From assembly GCF_002934235.1 (NCBI RefSeq), contig NZ_PTIS01000001.1, positions 62,001 through 126,000 of the forward strand: 64,000 nt of DNA, in the 5' to 3' direction. This document shows, piece by piece, positions 62,602-64,000 of the stretch (the first letter of the stretch is position 1; each line of letters opens with the position of its first letter). This stretch comes from Clostridium algidicarnis DSM 15099. Lineage in GTDB: Bacteria > Bacillota > Clostridia > Clostridiales > Clostridiaceae. A program made the translations under genes and the position numbers. Below the pieces are notes generated by a model. The model saw nothing but the letters and a program-made list of their open reading frames with translations, ran no database searches and was not told where the DNA came from.

Positions 62602-64000
62602 ATGGCAAAAAAATTTATTGTTCCAAAAGATAATAATATAATAGAAGTTCCTTTAGAGGAAGCTATGCCTGAAAACTATCTACCCTATGCAGTAGAAGTT
62701 GCAAAAGATAGGGCGCTACCAGATGTAAGAGATGGCCTTAAGCCTGTTCATAGGAGAATACTTTATGGAGCTTATCTTTTAAAGGCTTTTCCAGATAAGG
62801 CTTACTTTAAATCAGCAAGAATAGTAGGGGATATTTTAGGAAAATTTCATCCTCACGGAGATACTTCAGTATACGATGCTATGACCATACTAGCTCAGGA
62901 TTTCAGTACTAGGTATAAACTAATAGATGGTCATGGAAACTGGGGAAGTATGGATGGTGATGGAGCAGCGGCTATGCGTTACACAGAAGCAAGGCTCACT
63001 CCACTTGCACTTCAAATGATTAGAGATATAGATAAAGACGTAGTAGATATGGCATTAAACTATTCAGATACAGAGTTTGAACCTACTGTTCTACCTTCTA
63101 GGTACCCAAATCTTTTAGTAAACGGGGCATTTGGAATAGCAGTTGGCTTAGCTACTAATATACCACCTCATAATTTAAAAGAGGTTATAGATGCAAGCAT
63201 AAAACTTATGGAAGATGAAAATATTACAACAAAAGAACTTATGGAATATATAAAGGGACCAGATCTTCCAACAGGAGGAATAATCCTAGGTAAAGAGTCT
63301 CTTTTGGCAGCTTATGAAACTGGTGAGGGAAAGGTAACGTCAAGGGCTAAAACATCCATTGAAACTTTAGAAAATGGAAGATTTGGTATAATTATAACAG
63401 AGTTTCCGTATAGAAAAAACAAATCAAAGATACTTCAAGCTATTTCAGATATGACTGGAGATAAAAAGCATGCGAAATATTTAGAATCCATAGTAGATAT
63501 AAGGGATGAGTCAGACAGAACAGGGGTAAGATCAGTAGTGGAACTTAAAAAGACTGTGGAATATGAAGATGCAGAAAAGGTATTAAAGTATTTATTTAAA
63601 AAGACAGATCTACAATGCAATATTAATTTTAATATGGTAGCCCTAGCTAACGGTAAACCAGAGACCCTTGGACTAAAATCTATATTAAAGCACTATGTAA
63701 ATCATCAAAAAGAAGTTGTTATAAGAAGGACTAAAAGAGAACTTAATATAGCCGAAAAAAGATTTCATATAGTTGAGGGCTTTATTAAGGCTGTTGGCGC
63801 TATGGACGAGATTATATCTATTATAAGAGCCTCTAAATCAAAGAAAGATGCTTCAAACAACTTAATAGAAAGATTCGAATTTTCTAAGGAACAAACAGAG
63901 GCTATACTAGAACTAATGCTTTATAGACTTACAGGGCTTGAAATAAAAGTCTTTGAAAAAGAATATAAAGAGCTTTCAAAGGTTATAAAATCATTAAAAA
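62602..64000 (+). CDS. parC: DNA topoisomerase IV / gyrase subunit A-like, 5' part
   Basis: 466 residues are seen before the window ends; the stop is outside. The breakage-reunion domain is complete at its N-terminus: [33 protein letters not shown] (the quinolone-determining region, with T and D at the usual resistance positions), and the active-site tyrosine in [13 protein letters not shown] 62602 follows GAGGT, 57 bases after parE. It forms a heterotetramer with the preceding subunit. Confidence 0.9.
   Translation, partial: MAKKFIVPKDNNIIEVPLEEAMPENYLPYAVEVAKDRALPDVRDGLKPVHRRILYGAYLLKAFPDKAYFKSARIVGDILGKFHPHGDTSVYDAMTILAQDFSTRYKLIDGHGNWGSMDGDGAAAMRYTEARLTPLALQMIRDIDKDVVDMALNYSDTEFEPTVLPSRYPNLLVNGAFGIAVGLATNIPPHNLKEVIDASIKLMEDENITTKELMEYIKGPDLPTGGIILGKESLLAAYETGEGKVTSRAKTSIETLENGRFGIIITEFPYRKNKSKILQAISDMTGDKKHAKYLESIVDIRDESDRTGVRSVVELKKTVEYEDAEKVLKYLFKKTDLQCNINFNMVALANGKPETLGLKSILKHYVNHQKEVVIRRTKRELNIAEKRFHIVEGFIKAVGAMDEIISIIRASKSKKDASNNLIERFEFSKEQTEAILELMLYRLTGLEIKVFEKEYKELSKVIKSLK

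Noticed and set aside
1-64000. tRNA, rRNA or CRISPR arrays
   Set aside because: No cloverleaf genes, rRNA signatures or regularly spaced direct repeats were seen.

Overview
This window is chromosomal DNA of a low-GC, spore-forming, strictly anaerobic Firmicute, most likely Clostridium sensu stricto. Supporting signs are the strong A+T bias, frequent TTG/GTG starts with AGGAGG-type ribosome binding sites, a cotJABC spore-coat operon, a gerB-gerC-gerA germinant-receptor operon, anaerobic class III ribonucleotide reductase, a flavodiiron protein, a sigma-54 regulon and many intrinsic terminators. Species cannot be named from the sequence alone. No rRNA, tRNA, CRISPR array, prophage or complete insertion sequence was found.

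Layout. 1-5.8 kb: the end of a LysR regulator, a MtaA/UroD-type methyltransferase, a HEAT-repeat/RNA methyltransferase fusion, an M3 oligopeptidase and YwbE. 6.0-7.3 kb: an arsR-arsM unit in which arsM carries an in-frame TGA exactly at an arsenic-binding cysteine position, followed by a SECIS-like hairpin, so the product is probably a selenoprotein. 8.4-10.3 kb: a DUF1002 protein, three decayed genes in a row (GNAT, NTF2-like, ASCH) and a small membrane protein. 10.3-16 kb: flavodiiron protein, rsgA with an early in-frame TGA and a structured RNA just upstream, cotJABC, an AlaX-type tRNA editing protein and prolyl aminopeptidase. 17-21 kb: an ABC-2 exporter and an SDR. 21.6-26.2 kb: a compact operon for CMP-2-aminoethylphosphonate (pntC-ppm-ppd-phnW). 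26-30 kb: DUF2935, a GntR/ABC-2 module and HutD. 30.3-36 kb: a sigma-54 activator followed by an almost perfect -24/-12 promoter driving a C26 peptidase, an amino-acid permease and a cysteine-desulfidase-like protein. 36-43.8 kb: an EEP hydrolase, two CsbD proteins, a CofE-like ligase, a PC4/YdbC protein, a 51-residue protein, a two-component system and DUF1294. 43.9-47.2 kb: a cobalamin riboswitch upstream of nrdD-nrdG. 47-55 kb: two MATE pumps, GlsB-like, a PEPCK-like P-loop protein and a membrane-anchored MutS relative. 55.5-59.2 kb: gerBCA. 59.4-64 kb: mnmH (tRNA 2-selenouridine synthase) coupled to a parE/parC-type topoisomerase pair that runs off the end.

Themes. Selenium appears twice: the Sec-ArsM candidate and MnmH, which needs selenophosphate. 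Three sense-oriented copies of a structured ~148-bp repeat lie at the 3' ends of arsR, the flavodiiron gene and the glsB-like gene. RNA-level or sigma-factor control is visible for nrdDG (B12), the 32.6-kb operon (sigma-54), possibly rsgA (leader RNA) and possibly the first MATE gene (leader terminator). The most noteworthy items are the selenocysteine arsenite methyltransferase, the dispersed repeat, the unclassified RNA upstream of rsgA, the phosphonate operon and the sigma-54 thiol/peptide operon.
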